Assembly: GCA_023078555.1 (NCBI GenBank)
Contig: CM041199.1
Coordinates: 5,647,315-5,711,314, forward strand
Reading direction: 5' to 3'
Origin: Ulva prolifera
Lineage: Eukaryota > Chlorophyta > Ulvophyceae > Ulvales > Ulvaceae
Length of the DNA stretch: 64,000 bases
Positions 17,601 to 25,660 of this stretch are shown here, piece after piece. A model generated the notes under the pieces. The model had not been told where the DNA came from. It was given only the letters and a program-made list of their open reading frames with translations, and searched no databases. Made by a program: the position numbers and the translations under genes. Each line of letters begins with the position of its first letter. Position 1 is the stretch's first letter.

Positions 17601-20309
17601 GCGTCAGCCGTCGTGGACAAAAGAGAGCCTGCGGAGTTTGCGAACTCCTACACGGTTGTCTTTGAGGGGGATAACGAGGGTGAACGTGTGACAGACAGCG
17701 ATGTTCCTGATTTCCTGTCTGACCACACATATGATGGGGGAGTGCTGCGCCGTCTGCGTGACCAGCTCCACACCCCCCCTGGGCACGGTAGGGTTCCTGT
17801 CATGGACATGACGTTCCGACAAGACAACCCGGAGCCAAACCCCACGGCATATTCACCTCGGCTTGGGTATGGCGACTCTGCGGAGATAATTCGGCGTGAC
17901 CCTGCTCGGGACACACCGGAAATAGCCAGAGCAGCTCTGCATCGCACGCGTGCGATGTCCAGGGCTGCAGCCCATCCTGACGTCATCCCCCCTCCCCGTG
18001 CACGTGGTGAACTGCGTCATTTGGAGGCTGGTCCCTCTCGCACAACTCGTTATGTGCCCACACGTGCTGCTGCATTGCACGACCCAGGTGTAGACGTTGC
18101 GTTCCCCGTTCCTGTGTCTGTCAGTGCGTCTGATGACGACATGGAGGAGGATGACGGCAGTCCTGGCATCTATGATGACGACGATGAACAGCGCATGGAC
18201 TACACCGTCTCAGATGATGAAAGAGCTGCGGCTCATCAGAATCTGGAGGCTCAGCGGGTCCGCTCAGGGAGTAATTCGGCTGCGGCCTCAGCATCTGGCG
18301 CGGGGGCAGTTGCTCCGCCCCTGCGAGGAGCAGAGGCGCCGAGGCCTTTCTGGGAGGATGAGCCAGATGAGGTGGAGACCGGGTCCGAATTAGGGGGAGA
18401 GGGCCCGGACCCCTCAGCCGCTGTCGGGGTTGATTTGCCTGACGAGGTGAGGGCCATTCCAGCCGCCTTGCCCCGCATAAAAATCAATCCCCTTGTACGC
18501 AGACGCCTTGTTCCATTGGCTGCGGATGTAGCAGCTGTGCATATGAATGAGCCTGCGGGCTCTAATGCTAGTAGTGAAACAGTTGTTGCTGCTATTGAAG
18601 TTTCAGCTTGCAGCCAGGACACATCAGCCGCGGCTGACTGTGGAGTGTCCTGTGCAGGCCTGAAGCCTCAGCATGTGGAGTCTGGTGAGCAGCAGAGTGT
18701 TCAGCGTCGTGGGTCGCGCCGAGCAGCTGCCGCCTGGAAGCAGAAGGCCTCCTCCGACCCTGATATGCCTTCTATGAAGGAAGGACTTGCGGGTCCGGAC
18801 AGGGATGCATGGCTGCGCGCCATGCAGGAGGAGGTAGATGCACTGGGTGAGCACGGAACCTTCGGGTTGTGCTATCTGCCTGCGGGCAAACGGGCTATCT
18901 CGGGCAAATGGGTGCTCAAGATCAAGCGTGGGCCCGCGGGGGAGATTCAGCGCTACAAGGCACGCTATGTAGCGCGGGGTTTTTCTCAGGTAGAGGGTGT
19001 AGACTTTTTTGAGACTTGGTCACCTGTTGGGAGCTATGCGACACTTCGTGTGTTGCTGTCAGTTGCTGCTCAGGCAGATTTAGAAATTAGACACATAGAT
19101 ATACAGTGTGCTTTTCTGAATGGTGAGCTGGAGGAGGAAGTGTTCGTTGAACAGCCCCCGTACTTCACTGACGGGACAGCACGTGTATGGAGATTGCATA
19201 AAACCCTGTATGGCCTGAAGCAAGCTGCTCGCGAGTGGCATAAAGCTTTAATAAAGGTCTTAGCAGAGATGGGATTTGTGTGCGCACAAAGTGATCCCGG
19301 ACTGTATGTTAGAACATCTGGTCTATGTTTTATTTTTCTGTGGGTCGACGACTTGTTCATATTCAGCGGCACTGCGGGGCTGCAAGAACTTGTCGACATA
19401 ATTCTCACAAAATTTGAAGGCAGAGACCTGGGTGAACTAGCATGGGCACTTGGCACTGAGATCATGCGTGATCGTAAGGCCAAGACAATCACCATGACAC
19501 AGCGAAACAAAATCCATAGCCTGCTTGAAAAGTATAGTATGTCTGATTGTCGAAAGTCTCCCACTCCGTTAGTGCCGCGGCAACAACTGAGGAGTGTGAA
19601 AGAGCACCCGGACCTGGAGAAAGCCAGTGCTGCTGAGCATTCCAGGTTCATGAGTGCTGTAGGAAGCATCCAGTACATTGCAGGAGTGACACGACCTGAC
19701 CTCAGCTACGTGGCACATGCCCTGGCCCGGCACATGTCCAGTAGTCTGAAGGAACATTGGTTGGCTGTGCAACACGTCCTGAGATACCTGCAGTCCACAA
19801 AGAATTTAGGAATACAATTTGTAGGCTCTGTGGGGCATGGGTGCCTGTTAGAAGCTTTTTCTGATGCAGATTTTGCGAACTCTGCTGATTTGAAGAGTGT
19901 ATCTGGTATGGTTCTTCGAGTGTATGGGAACTGTGTTCTCTGGCGCTCGAAGAAACAGAGTATAGTGGCAGGGGATACAACAGAGGCTGAGCTCATTGCG
20001 ATGAGTGCAACAGCCAACGAGCTGATGTGGGTGAAGCAGTTGCTTCTCGACCTAAAGCTCGTCCCGTATAAGCCAACTCTGTGGGGTGATAATAAAAGTG
20101 CCAATATCTTGGCAGTAAATGCTGTGTCCTCTGACAGATCCAAGCACATTCGTGTGCGGCACTTGCGAGTGCGGGAATATGTCCAGATGGATGAACTTAA
20201 GGTAGCATGGGTGGGCACTGTGGATCAGTTAGCGGATGTGTTTACTAAAGTGCTGCCCGGACCTGCTTTAATAGAAGTTCGTAATAAACTCCAGCTAGTG
20301 GAGACCTAG
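14673..20309 (+). CDS. CopC Gag-Pol polyprotein (1878 aa)
   Basis: One uninterrupted frame with all Copia domains in order. Gag covers about residues 125-310. The CCHC knuckle CFFCKKKGHLRANC is near 352-365. Protease has IIVDSGSDMHIV near 394-405. Integrase has the HHCC motif from HLSFHQSN (about 595) to CHGCRIG (about 634), Asp in LHADLAGPV (about 662), Asp in ILHTDKGGEF (about 728) and Glu in NGMIERRIG (about 768). RT has SGKWVLKIKRGPAGEIQRYK (about 1409), DIQCAFLNGELEEEVF and LYGLKQAAREW (about 1511), and the catalytic LWVDDLFIF (about 1555). RNase H has SDADFANSADL (about 1731) and TTEAELIAMS, ending QLADVFTKVL. An acidic, low-complexity linker (about 1150-1400) separates IN and RT. No Gag/Pol frameshift is needed, unlike CopA. 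Translation could also start at M32 (MSHSNRSA). All catalytic residues are present, so this copy may be active. Confidence 0.95.
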   Translation: MRSLIFPIRRLASQTFASLLRATHNRLFYCRMSHSNRSASNSSREENRGEADQQPIVDRGAQQQLPGGEQPEGMLLRGGRVVRPRSSSQTGHSSQQVPNPSHVVNDSSHAESFITLETLTEALRASRGRNEPDLTKGKLPEWNHKTESFVAYEQKVFLWLGQFELDHLLQHAPSADEQRVHARARTQVLMSLPDADRTTVYRMSHLCEAWAYLTAKYRPSTEAEIHRLWSRFNSLSQNNRDVASYCGDVMSVYTQLEALGADVGQRWLRLKLLEVGEEFNAVRGEVLHSSPHVIISRLTEHADLLKQQRQLQARSGAPAGKPGQGWRKQPRGDGPVVAALGAGQAPREETRTCFFCKKKGHLRANCPQRKQAAAKDVCAVEMPERYPMPDASLPWNIIVDSGSDMHIVGNREMFTEYGPCQKVANLAGPGQLSIMGRGTILVNLGTYVDKHGQNHPLDVEIPGVYYAPECPYNLLSTMCLRHEQMFLDTRRNVLYVPGLGDMATDVEDDVKCQELDVDGHPVFAFKMAVETKPILVGGPVNRGVVWSNQSSPTCMVADQQQWHHVAVAAVDLARPNAGGAEVPHDAYLLNPAFIAHLSFHQSNWVLKRMQSNAEFYGGLNLSVDSEPFGNRCHGCRIGKVPAGKFSANDRELMGRAKYPGEQLHADLAGPVTPVGIGGVKYVLFVMCAFTRYTFVVGLRKKSEAAAMISYIIERIRVNVVKPGEPGVRILHTDKGGEFMVEALKLYLQRRGITHRTTPTADHRCNGMIERRIGVAFEALRAVLLASGLPLFLWIECLASVVHGHNLTPCSALYHDKLARILKSQKAQMAINAAADVAEAEKGQGKRMKKAERDKLKEEEQRKYKLLASTELDEFLVRSCDKDIIPYMSFFRDTSVEVFQDLLQQQRPWGVEVYAYPRDDKLRKLSPRGVLAHWVGAGLGPSMQRVYAQDVPGGRVFVVRQIMCTADPMIRHVRKYDASAVVDKREPAEFANSYTVVFEGDNEGERVTDSDVPDFLSDHTYDGGVLRRLRDQLHTPPGHGRVPVMDMTFRQDNPEPNPTAYSPRLGYGDSAEIIRRDPARDTPEIARAALHRTRAMSRAAAHPDVIPPPRARGELRHLEAGPSRTTRYVPTRAAALHDPGVDVAFPVPVSVSASDDDMEEDDGSPGIYDDDDEQRMDYTVSDDERAAAHQNLEAQRVRSGSNSAAASASGAGAVAPPLRGAEAPRPFWEDEPDEVETGSELGGEGPDPSAAVGVDLPDEVRAIPAALPRIKINPLVRRRLVPLAADVAAVHMNEPAGSNASSETVVAAIEVSACSQDTSAAADCGVSCAGLKPQHVESGEQQSVQRRGSRRAAAAWKQKASSDPDMPSMKEGLAGPDRDAWLRAMQEEVDALGEHGTFGLCYLPAGKRAISGKWVLKIKRGPAGEIQRYKARYVARGFSQVEGVDFFETWSPVGSYATLRVLLSVAAQADLEIRHIDIQCAFLNGELEEEVFVEQPPYFTDGTARVWRLHKTLYGLKQAAREWHKALIKVLAEMGFVCAQSDPGLYVRTSGLCFIFLWVDDLFIFSGTAGLQELVDIILTKFEGRDLGELAWALGTEIMRDRKAKTITMTQRNKIHSLLEKYSMSDCRKSPTPLVPRQQLRSVKEHPDLEKASAAEHSRFMSAVGSIQYIAGVTRPDLSYVAHALARHMSSSLKEHWLAVQHVLRYLQSTKNLGIQFVGSVGHGCLLEAFSDADFANSADLKSVSGMVLRVYGNCVLWRSKKQSIVAGDTTEAELIAMSATANELMWVKQLLLDLKLVPYKPTLWGDNKSANILAVNAVSSDRSKHIRVRHLRVREYVQMDELKVAWVGTVDQLADVFTKVLPGPALIEVRNKLQLVET

Positions 20310-20661
20310 CAGGGTTTATGGGGGAGTGTCACAATGCATGAGCCTGCGGGCAGCAGCGTGGTGACAGGTGCATCCATGCACGATCTGCGGATCACGTGCA
20401 GGGGTAAGCCGCCAGCCAGGATCGTATCGAGGTATCGAGAGAGATCCTGCGAGGGTTTCCCGGCGTGACCCTCGAGTGTTTGTGGTGTGCATATATTGTA
20501 GTGCACACTAAGAGCTGTAACCATTCTCGTTACTGTTTCACGGTACTAGCTGTACCCTGTCTCCTCCCGCATTCCTTGGTTCTACCTCTGTGCGCAGCAG
20601 GTATGGAATGCTGACTACTTGACCTGACCTAAGACTTGACAGATAGAGTGACTTTCTAACA
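20310..20661 (+). repeat. CopC polypurine tract and 3' LTR
   Basis: The purine tract lies at about 20314-20326 and the LTR at 20327-20661, matching the 5' LTR except for the 12-bp gap and a C/T difference in GTAACCATTCTCG. Confidence 0.9.
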
Positions 20662-21348
20662 GCCACAACTTGCATTTGGCCGTAGCATGCACAAATCCCA
20701 GGGCAGCTTCCGCCCACACTGTTGCACCGGCGGCTCTAGCAGCCCCGGCCCGCGTGCGATGCACTGTTGCTGCATCATCCACCATCGCCGTCAGGGCGTG
20801 TCCCTGTGACCTAGTCCACTCGTGAGCACACTGCATGACCCGCGTCAACACATACGGGGCTTGCGAGAGCCCGAACGACAGGCAGCAAAACACATAAAAT
20901 TGGCTGTCCATCTGGAACCCCAATAGCGGCCACAGATTAGCCGCCAGGGGAACGTGGTATTAAGTTACACATATCTGGCCATTGTATGGCAAAGCAAACA
21001 GACAACATCAAGCCAACCCAGCGACCGGCCGCCAGGGGAACGTGGTGATAGCCCGCTTTCAGGTCCCACGTGGCCATAAATGCATGCGGCTCGCCTAATT
21101 GCACTAAGTCTGCTAATGTTTCGAACGAAAACGGCATGCATTCGAGCCACAGATTCACATACCGCGCATCCAAGATCAATCGCGGCTTACCTTCCGCATT
21201 CCTGGCCACCGCAAGCGCCAGTACCACCGGTGGGCGACAATTCCGAAATGGCCACACAAGCACAGACCCCCTACGAACATTCGCCTCTATCTCCTGGCGT
21301 GCAAAGCATTCGTCCTCTCCCGCTTCCAGCCTATTCGAAAACACCACA
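20662..21348 (-). pseudogene. DIRS reverse transcriptase, fingers and palm
   Basis: Read leftwards from 21348: VVFSNRLEAGEDECFARQEI, GKPRLILDARYVNLWLECMP, FSFETLADLVQL, then TWDLKAGYHHVPLA (motif A Asp). After the 20959-21028 insertion come FYVFCCLSFGLSQAPYVLTR (motif B) and AMVDDAATVHRT, where VDD takes the place of the usual catalytic YxDD. It ends at the CopC site. The only visible break besides CopC is the 70-bp LINE end. Confidence 0.8.
20959..21028 (-). mobile_element. 70-bp LINE-R 3' end with 18-bp TSD
   Basis: Reverse-orientation LINE end (AAGTTACACATATCTGGCC ... GCGACCGG). The TSD CCGCCAGGGGAACGTGGT is at 20941-20958 and 21029-21046, the longest duplication seen for these inserts. 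Confidence 0.9.
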
Positions 21349-21360
21349 GGCGGCGGCATG

Positions 21361-21412
21361 TTGTCTGTTTGCTTTGCCATACAATGGCCAGATATGTGTA
21401 ACTTGATGAATT
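21361..21412 (+). mobile_element. 52-bp LINE-R 3' end with 12-bp TSD
   Basis: TTGTCTGTTTGCTTTGCC ... ATGTGTAACTT plus GATGAATT, flanked by GGCGGCGGCATG at 21349-21360 and 21413-21424. It separates the DIRS gag-like part (ending AQSMPPP) from RT (starting PPPVVFSNRL). Confidence 0.9.
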
Positions 21413-21424
21413 GGCGGCGGCATG

Positions 21425-22369
21425 GACTGCGCCAGCATCACGTTTATCTCCCCGTTGCGCAGACCTTCCTGCCTCAACGCGGATCTCACACCCTTCACAC
21501 GCCTGTCATGTCTCGGTTCTGCACACTTCCTAGCTCCGTGCGGGTCGCAAAACACACCAGGGAACCCCGTGACCCAGCACAACACATCGCGCCAGTGCGC
21601 AGGCCTACCCAGGGCTGCGTGCGCAGCCCTCCACACCCGAATATACCGCGACAGTTGGCCCCCACGTATGCTACTTTCCGGGCGCATGCCGCGCCGCAGG
21701 GCCGCCGTGTACGCACACTGTGTGCCTACTGCATCTGGCAGGCCCCAACGGCCTGCTTCGAACACCTCTCCCATCACCTGCAGCCACCGGCCCACATCGG
21801 CCGCCTCCGTGCCCCAGTCGCTCCGCACGCCGGTCGCCGCCCAGTCCTGCGGCGACGGGAAGAACGATGGGGCTGTTGCGACATGTGCACTTCCGCCGCT
21901 ATCAGCTCGGCCGGCACGTATCACCCAGCCCGGCTCCAGCGCGTAATCGGCTGCCGCGGCCAACTGATCACCGACGAAGGAATGTGACACCGGCTTGGGA
22001 TGCCGCGTCCTCTGGTGAGCATTCGCCGTTGCACGGCCTGTATCTGCAGTGCTTGCCCGTGCGGTTGAAATGGTTGCACCGCACGGCACCGCGCCCGGCG
22101 AATGCATGTGCCCAGTCATTGCAGCCCCCCCACGAGCACTTGCCGATCTCCTGGGTGCCTCCGGCGACCGGAGGGGGAGGCGCGCGCGGCGCGGCTGTGC
22201 CTGGCATTGGTTGTCCGCGGGTATCGCTAAATATCTGCTGGCCGACATGCGGCTGCAGTGCTACTTGTAGAATGTGTGTTTGGTGCATTGCCTGCGCACG
22301 AGTGATGGCATGCGTCGTCGCCTGGTCAGCTGCGCCTGCGCGTATGCGGCTGGACAGCCACCCTACCAA
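21425..22369 (-). pseudogene. DIRS gag-like region, frameshifted
   Basis: The N-terminal part (22369 to about 21990) includes a Cys/His cluster, CNDWAHAF then RCNHFNRTGKHCRYRPC, resembling the zinc-finger-like motif of DIRS Gag proteins. Then TAG/TGA stops occur, and similarity continues in another frame (PVSHSFVGDQLAAAADYALE ... NGEINVMLAQSMPPP) leading directly into RT. A frameshift near 21990 is therefore likely. Assignment rests on position and the Cys/His motif, as Gag is poorly conserved. Confidence 0.6.
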
Positions 22370-22465
22370 CGCGACACCCGTCTACATATCTGATTCCTTG
22401 GCTATGTCGTCCCGCAGCGATGGGAACCTCAGGCAGGGCGCTCCTGTCGTTGGGTGTGCTCCCGC
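22370..22465. other. DIRS 5' flank up to the L1 start
   Basis: 96 bp between the last supportable gag frame and the start of sequence shared by L1 and L2. It could hold the DIRS 5' leader or terminal repeat; no repeat partner was found in the window. Confidence 0.3.
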
Positions 22466-24856
22466 CTTTTCACTCTTGACTCTTCGTCCATTGTATTCGT
22501 GACGCTACTGTGGCGCTCTGCTCCTGTGCGCCGCAGGCCTGCGAACACAATTCGCAGTAGATATTGGCATCTGATTAATTAGATTTGTTTTATGGTCCAT
22601 TTGTCTGTGTTTAGAGCTGCGCTGTGGAAGTTTCGAGTGCTGTAACGACAGCGGTCGTACAGCCCAGCGCCTAGGAGCACGAGCGTTCTCGTGAATTCAA
22701 TGCCAATATGCTTTATCTATTTCGTTAAATAGACTGCTGCGTTTAGTTTAGGTCCTCGCGTTCCGGACGGTGCCTTGTTGCCGTGGCTGTAAGTTGCAGT
22801 CCCGGTGGCTCTGTCTGTGAAGCGACTAGGAGCGGAGCTAAAAGAACCCGCCCGCGAAGCACAAAAAGAAAACAAAGTGCAAGGATTACATTTTATGACG
22901 GCGCTCGGTTAGAGCATATCCTCGACGTCGAACAGAAGGCGTTCTGGGACGCCAGCAGGCGTCGCAGCTCCAGCACGCTCGCCCATCAAGCTCCAGCGCG
23001 CTGTGCTACATCCAGAAGCAAAAGATGAAGCAGCAGCTGCAAGATCTGATTGCGAGTGCTGCTTGCAAGGCAGCCCCGTAGAGGTCGAAGCTGAGGACAG
23101 CAAAGCAGATGAGACTCCACATGAACCGCCAGCAGCCGCTAGCCGGCTCCAGAAGCAGCTCGCAACCAAGTTACGAGTTGAATCTGTGCCAGCTAGCGCT
23201 CCGCGGTCACGGCGGGCGAAGCTGAGAGAGGATCCCGGTCCAAACTCGGGCCAGCCTTCCCGGAGCAGCTCTGAGGAACCTCCCTGCACTGAAGAAGCAG
23301 CCAAGGCTGCTCCAGCTGCTGAAGGTCCGTCAAGCACATCAGCCACGCCAGCCCCAGCGCCCACCCCTGCAGCAGCCACCGGAGCAGCGACGCCTACAGA
23401 CGCACCACCAGCGCATCGACCATCCACCGACCGCACGATTCCCACCAATGATGAACCCACCGACCGTGGAGCCACAGCCAGCGCAGGCGCCGCGCACCCC
23501 GTGGAGCAGCCTCAGCCGGACCTTCCCCCGCCGCCACCCCCGCCGACAGCTCAGCCCGCCCCTGCCGACCCGCCTACAGCCACTGCTGAACAGTCAGCAC
23601 CTGGCGCGGGTGCCGGCACGCGCGAGAGCCCGCCCGGCCCGCAGCCGCCGCCCCAGGCGCCGGTACGAGCCGCGGTGGCGCCGGCAGAGCGGCAAAGGGG
23701 CGTGGAGGCGGCCGGAAGCAAGCGCCGAGGAAGCACAAAGGGCTGCGCGCCGCCCAAGCCTGTCCACGCACAGGCCAACAACACGGCGGTGGCACCACCC
23801 GCAAGTTCATCAGGCGGGTAGTGTCAGAACAGCTCACCCGCGACTTCAGCCTCTGCTCTGCCCAAGCCCTCGAGGCCATCTCGTCGGCAGCGGCAGAGGC
23901 AGGTGGCCGAAGTGCGCTGAACCAGGTGCTAGCCCCCATCGCCGCACTCCTCCGTCTCCCTTCGCTTGTCCTTGCTGAGCCACGTGGCGGCAGCGACACC
24001 GACAAGCGTGACAAGCGCATGCTGGCCATTATGGCCAAGTACCGGCGTGGGGAGCTGGAGGACGAGGAGGGAGGCTTTGTGCCTTCGGTGACCCATCGGC
24101 GAAAGGAGATGACCGAGGAGGCGCGTCTAGCAGAGCGCGTGGAGTCAGGAGTGAAAGGCAGGAGCATCCACATCGCCGCCCGCCGTCTAAAGAATGAGAA
24201 GCCGGCCGATACGACGTCCGCTGCCGTCATGGAGAAGCTGCGTGCGCTGCACCCAGCGGCGGCGCTACCGCCGCCTCTCGAGTGCGATGTGCCTGCTCTT
24301 CAGATTGACAGCATCCTGCTCCGCAGGGTGCTTGACCGCATCAAGAACCACAAAAAAGGCCAGGCCGGGGGACCCTCGGGTTGGACCTTCGAGATGATCC
24401 TTGCGGTCACCGGGGGTACCGCCCAGGGGTTCCAAGCGGCCCTCGATTTTGTGAACTTGATGTTGTCCGGCATGCTGCCCCGCGAGTGCGGCCTCCTCGA
24501 CTCGAAGCTCCTCGCTCTCCAGAAGGATGCAGGGGGTGTCCGGCCCATCGCCATCGGCGAGGTCTGGTACCGCCTTGCAGCGATGTGCGCGATCGAGGCT
24601 GTCGGCAAAGCCGCGGGGCGGGACCTCGCGCCTTTGCAGGTGGGCGTCGGCACGGCTGGCGGGACAGAAGCGGTGGCGCACAGCGCCGCGGTGGCGCTGG
24701 AGAAGGACCCCCACGCCATCGCGCTGACGGTGGACATGCGGAATGCTTTCAACGAGATCCACCGCACCGCCGTCGCGCGCGGGGTTTTGAAAGCGCTGCC
24801 GGAGCTGCTCCCGTTCTTCCAATTTGGGTACGGTGCCGCCACCCAACTCCATGTGG

Positions 24857-24945
24857 TTGCTGGTGTGGCAGCCGGTCGCTGGGTTGGCTTGGTGTTGTTT
24901 GTTTGCTTTGCCATACAATGGACAGATATGTGTAACTTGAGAGAC
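24857..24945 (+). mobile_element. 89-bp LINE-R 3' end inside L1
   Basis: Starts TTGCTGGTGTGGCAGCCGG and ends ATGTGTAACTT plus GAGAGAC. TSD is AACTCCATGTGG at 24845-24856 and 24946-24957. L2 has a single, uninterrupted version of the site. Confidence 0.9.
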
Positions 24946-25216
24946 AACTCCATGTGGTGGGTGCCGCTAGCGGCACTGTGATTGAGTCGCAGCGTGGGGT
25001 GCGGCAGGGCGACCCGCTGGGGCCGCTGCTGCTTGCACTAGGCTTCCAGGAAGTCTTGACGGCACTAGCGGCAGCAGTCCTGGAGGCGCCCAGCATGTCG
25101 TACCTCGATGACTTCACTGCCGTGGGCCGCGGGCCTGCGTTGCGCAAGATCCTAGGCCGCCTCTACGGGGATGGTCCGGGCATCGCGCGCTCGGTCGGCC
25201 TCACCATCGTGCCGGG

Positions 25217-25252
25217 TTGCTTTGCCATACAATGGCCAGATATGTGTAACTT
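25217..25252 (+). mobile_element. 36-bp LINE-R 3' end inside L1
   Basis: TTGCTTTGCCATACAATGG ... TGTAACTT, flanked by ATCGTGCCGGG at 25206-25216 and 25253-25263. L2 has the empty site. Confidence 0.9.
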
Positions 25253-25336
25253 ATCGTGCCGGGTAAGAGTGGCGTGTTTGCGCCCTGTGCCGAGGCGCAC
25301 GAAGAGTGTCGTGCCATCCAGCATTCCACCGGCGTG

Positions 25337-25369
25337 TATATAATGGCCAGATATGTTTAACTTGATTGT
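25337..25369 (+). mobile_element. 33-bp diverged LINE-R 3' end inside L1
   Basis: TATATAATGGCCAGATATG then TTTAACTTGATTGT, flanked by the 17-bp TSD AGCATTCCACCGGCGTG at 25320-25336 and 25370-25386. L2 has one near-identical 17-mer and no insert. Confidence 0.85.
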
Positions 25370-25587
25370 AGCATTCCACCGGCGTGCCCCACAGAGAGGA
25401 CGGCATCACAGTGGTCGGCACCCACGTCGACACCGACGCCTTCGTCCGCGCGCGGCTGAAAGCCGCTGCCGCGAAGGCAATCGGGGAGATCGACCTGCTC
25501 ATGCGCTTGCCGGTCACCAAGCAGGTGCAGCTGCTGCTGCTGCGGCAGTCATTTGCTGTCCGCTTGGTGCACCACCGGCGCACGACC

Positions 25588-25660
25588 TCGGTCGCTGGGT
25601 TGGCTTGATGATGTTTGTTTGCTTTGCCATACAATGGCCAGATATGTGTAACTTAATGTA
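25588..25660 (+). mobile_element. 73-bp LINE-R 3' end inside L1
   Basis: TCGGTCGCTGGGTTGG ... TAACTTAATGTA, flanked by GCGCACGACC at 25578-25587 and 25661-25670. L2 has the empty site. Confidence 0.9.

Larger units (their letters stand above)
14112..20661 (+). mobile_element. CopC, complete Copia-type LTR retrotransposon, apparently intact
   Basis: 5' LTR 14112-14458 (347 bp), 3' LTR 20327-20661 (335 bp); the main difference is a 12-bp indel near the LTR end. PBS TGGTATCGATGATCG follows the 5' LTR and a purine tract TTTATGGGGGAG precedes the 3' LTR. A single 1878-codon gag-pol frame fills the interior. The perfect TSD GCCAC shows a single clean insertion into the DIRS RT. Confidence 0.95.
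6152..22465. mobile_element. DIRS-type (tyrosine-recombinase) retroelement, nested and decayed
   Basis: After removing younger insertions this is a roughly 5-kb element. A tyrosine recombinase lies on the + strand at the left; gag-like protein, reverse transcriptase and RNase H lie on the - strand, running from about 22369 leftwards to 7676. The two transcription units converge near 7.6 kb. Insertions: CopA-1 plus TRIM-T1 (8255-13362, TSD CATGC), CopC (14112-20661, TSD GCCAC), and LINE 3' ends at 13598, 20959 and 21361. Kangaroo of Volvox belongs to this group; I recall, without certainty, an inverted recombinase there too. Termini are not firmly defined: L1 starts at about 22466 and may cover the right end. 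The left end may extend to 5410 if the direct repeats are the element's own. Confidence 0.75.

Noticed and set aside
21720..22502. + strand ORF of 260 codons as a gene
   Set aside because: It is antisense to the DIRS gag-like region, has biased composition and shows no domain.
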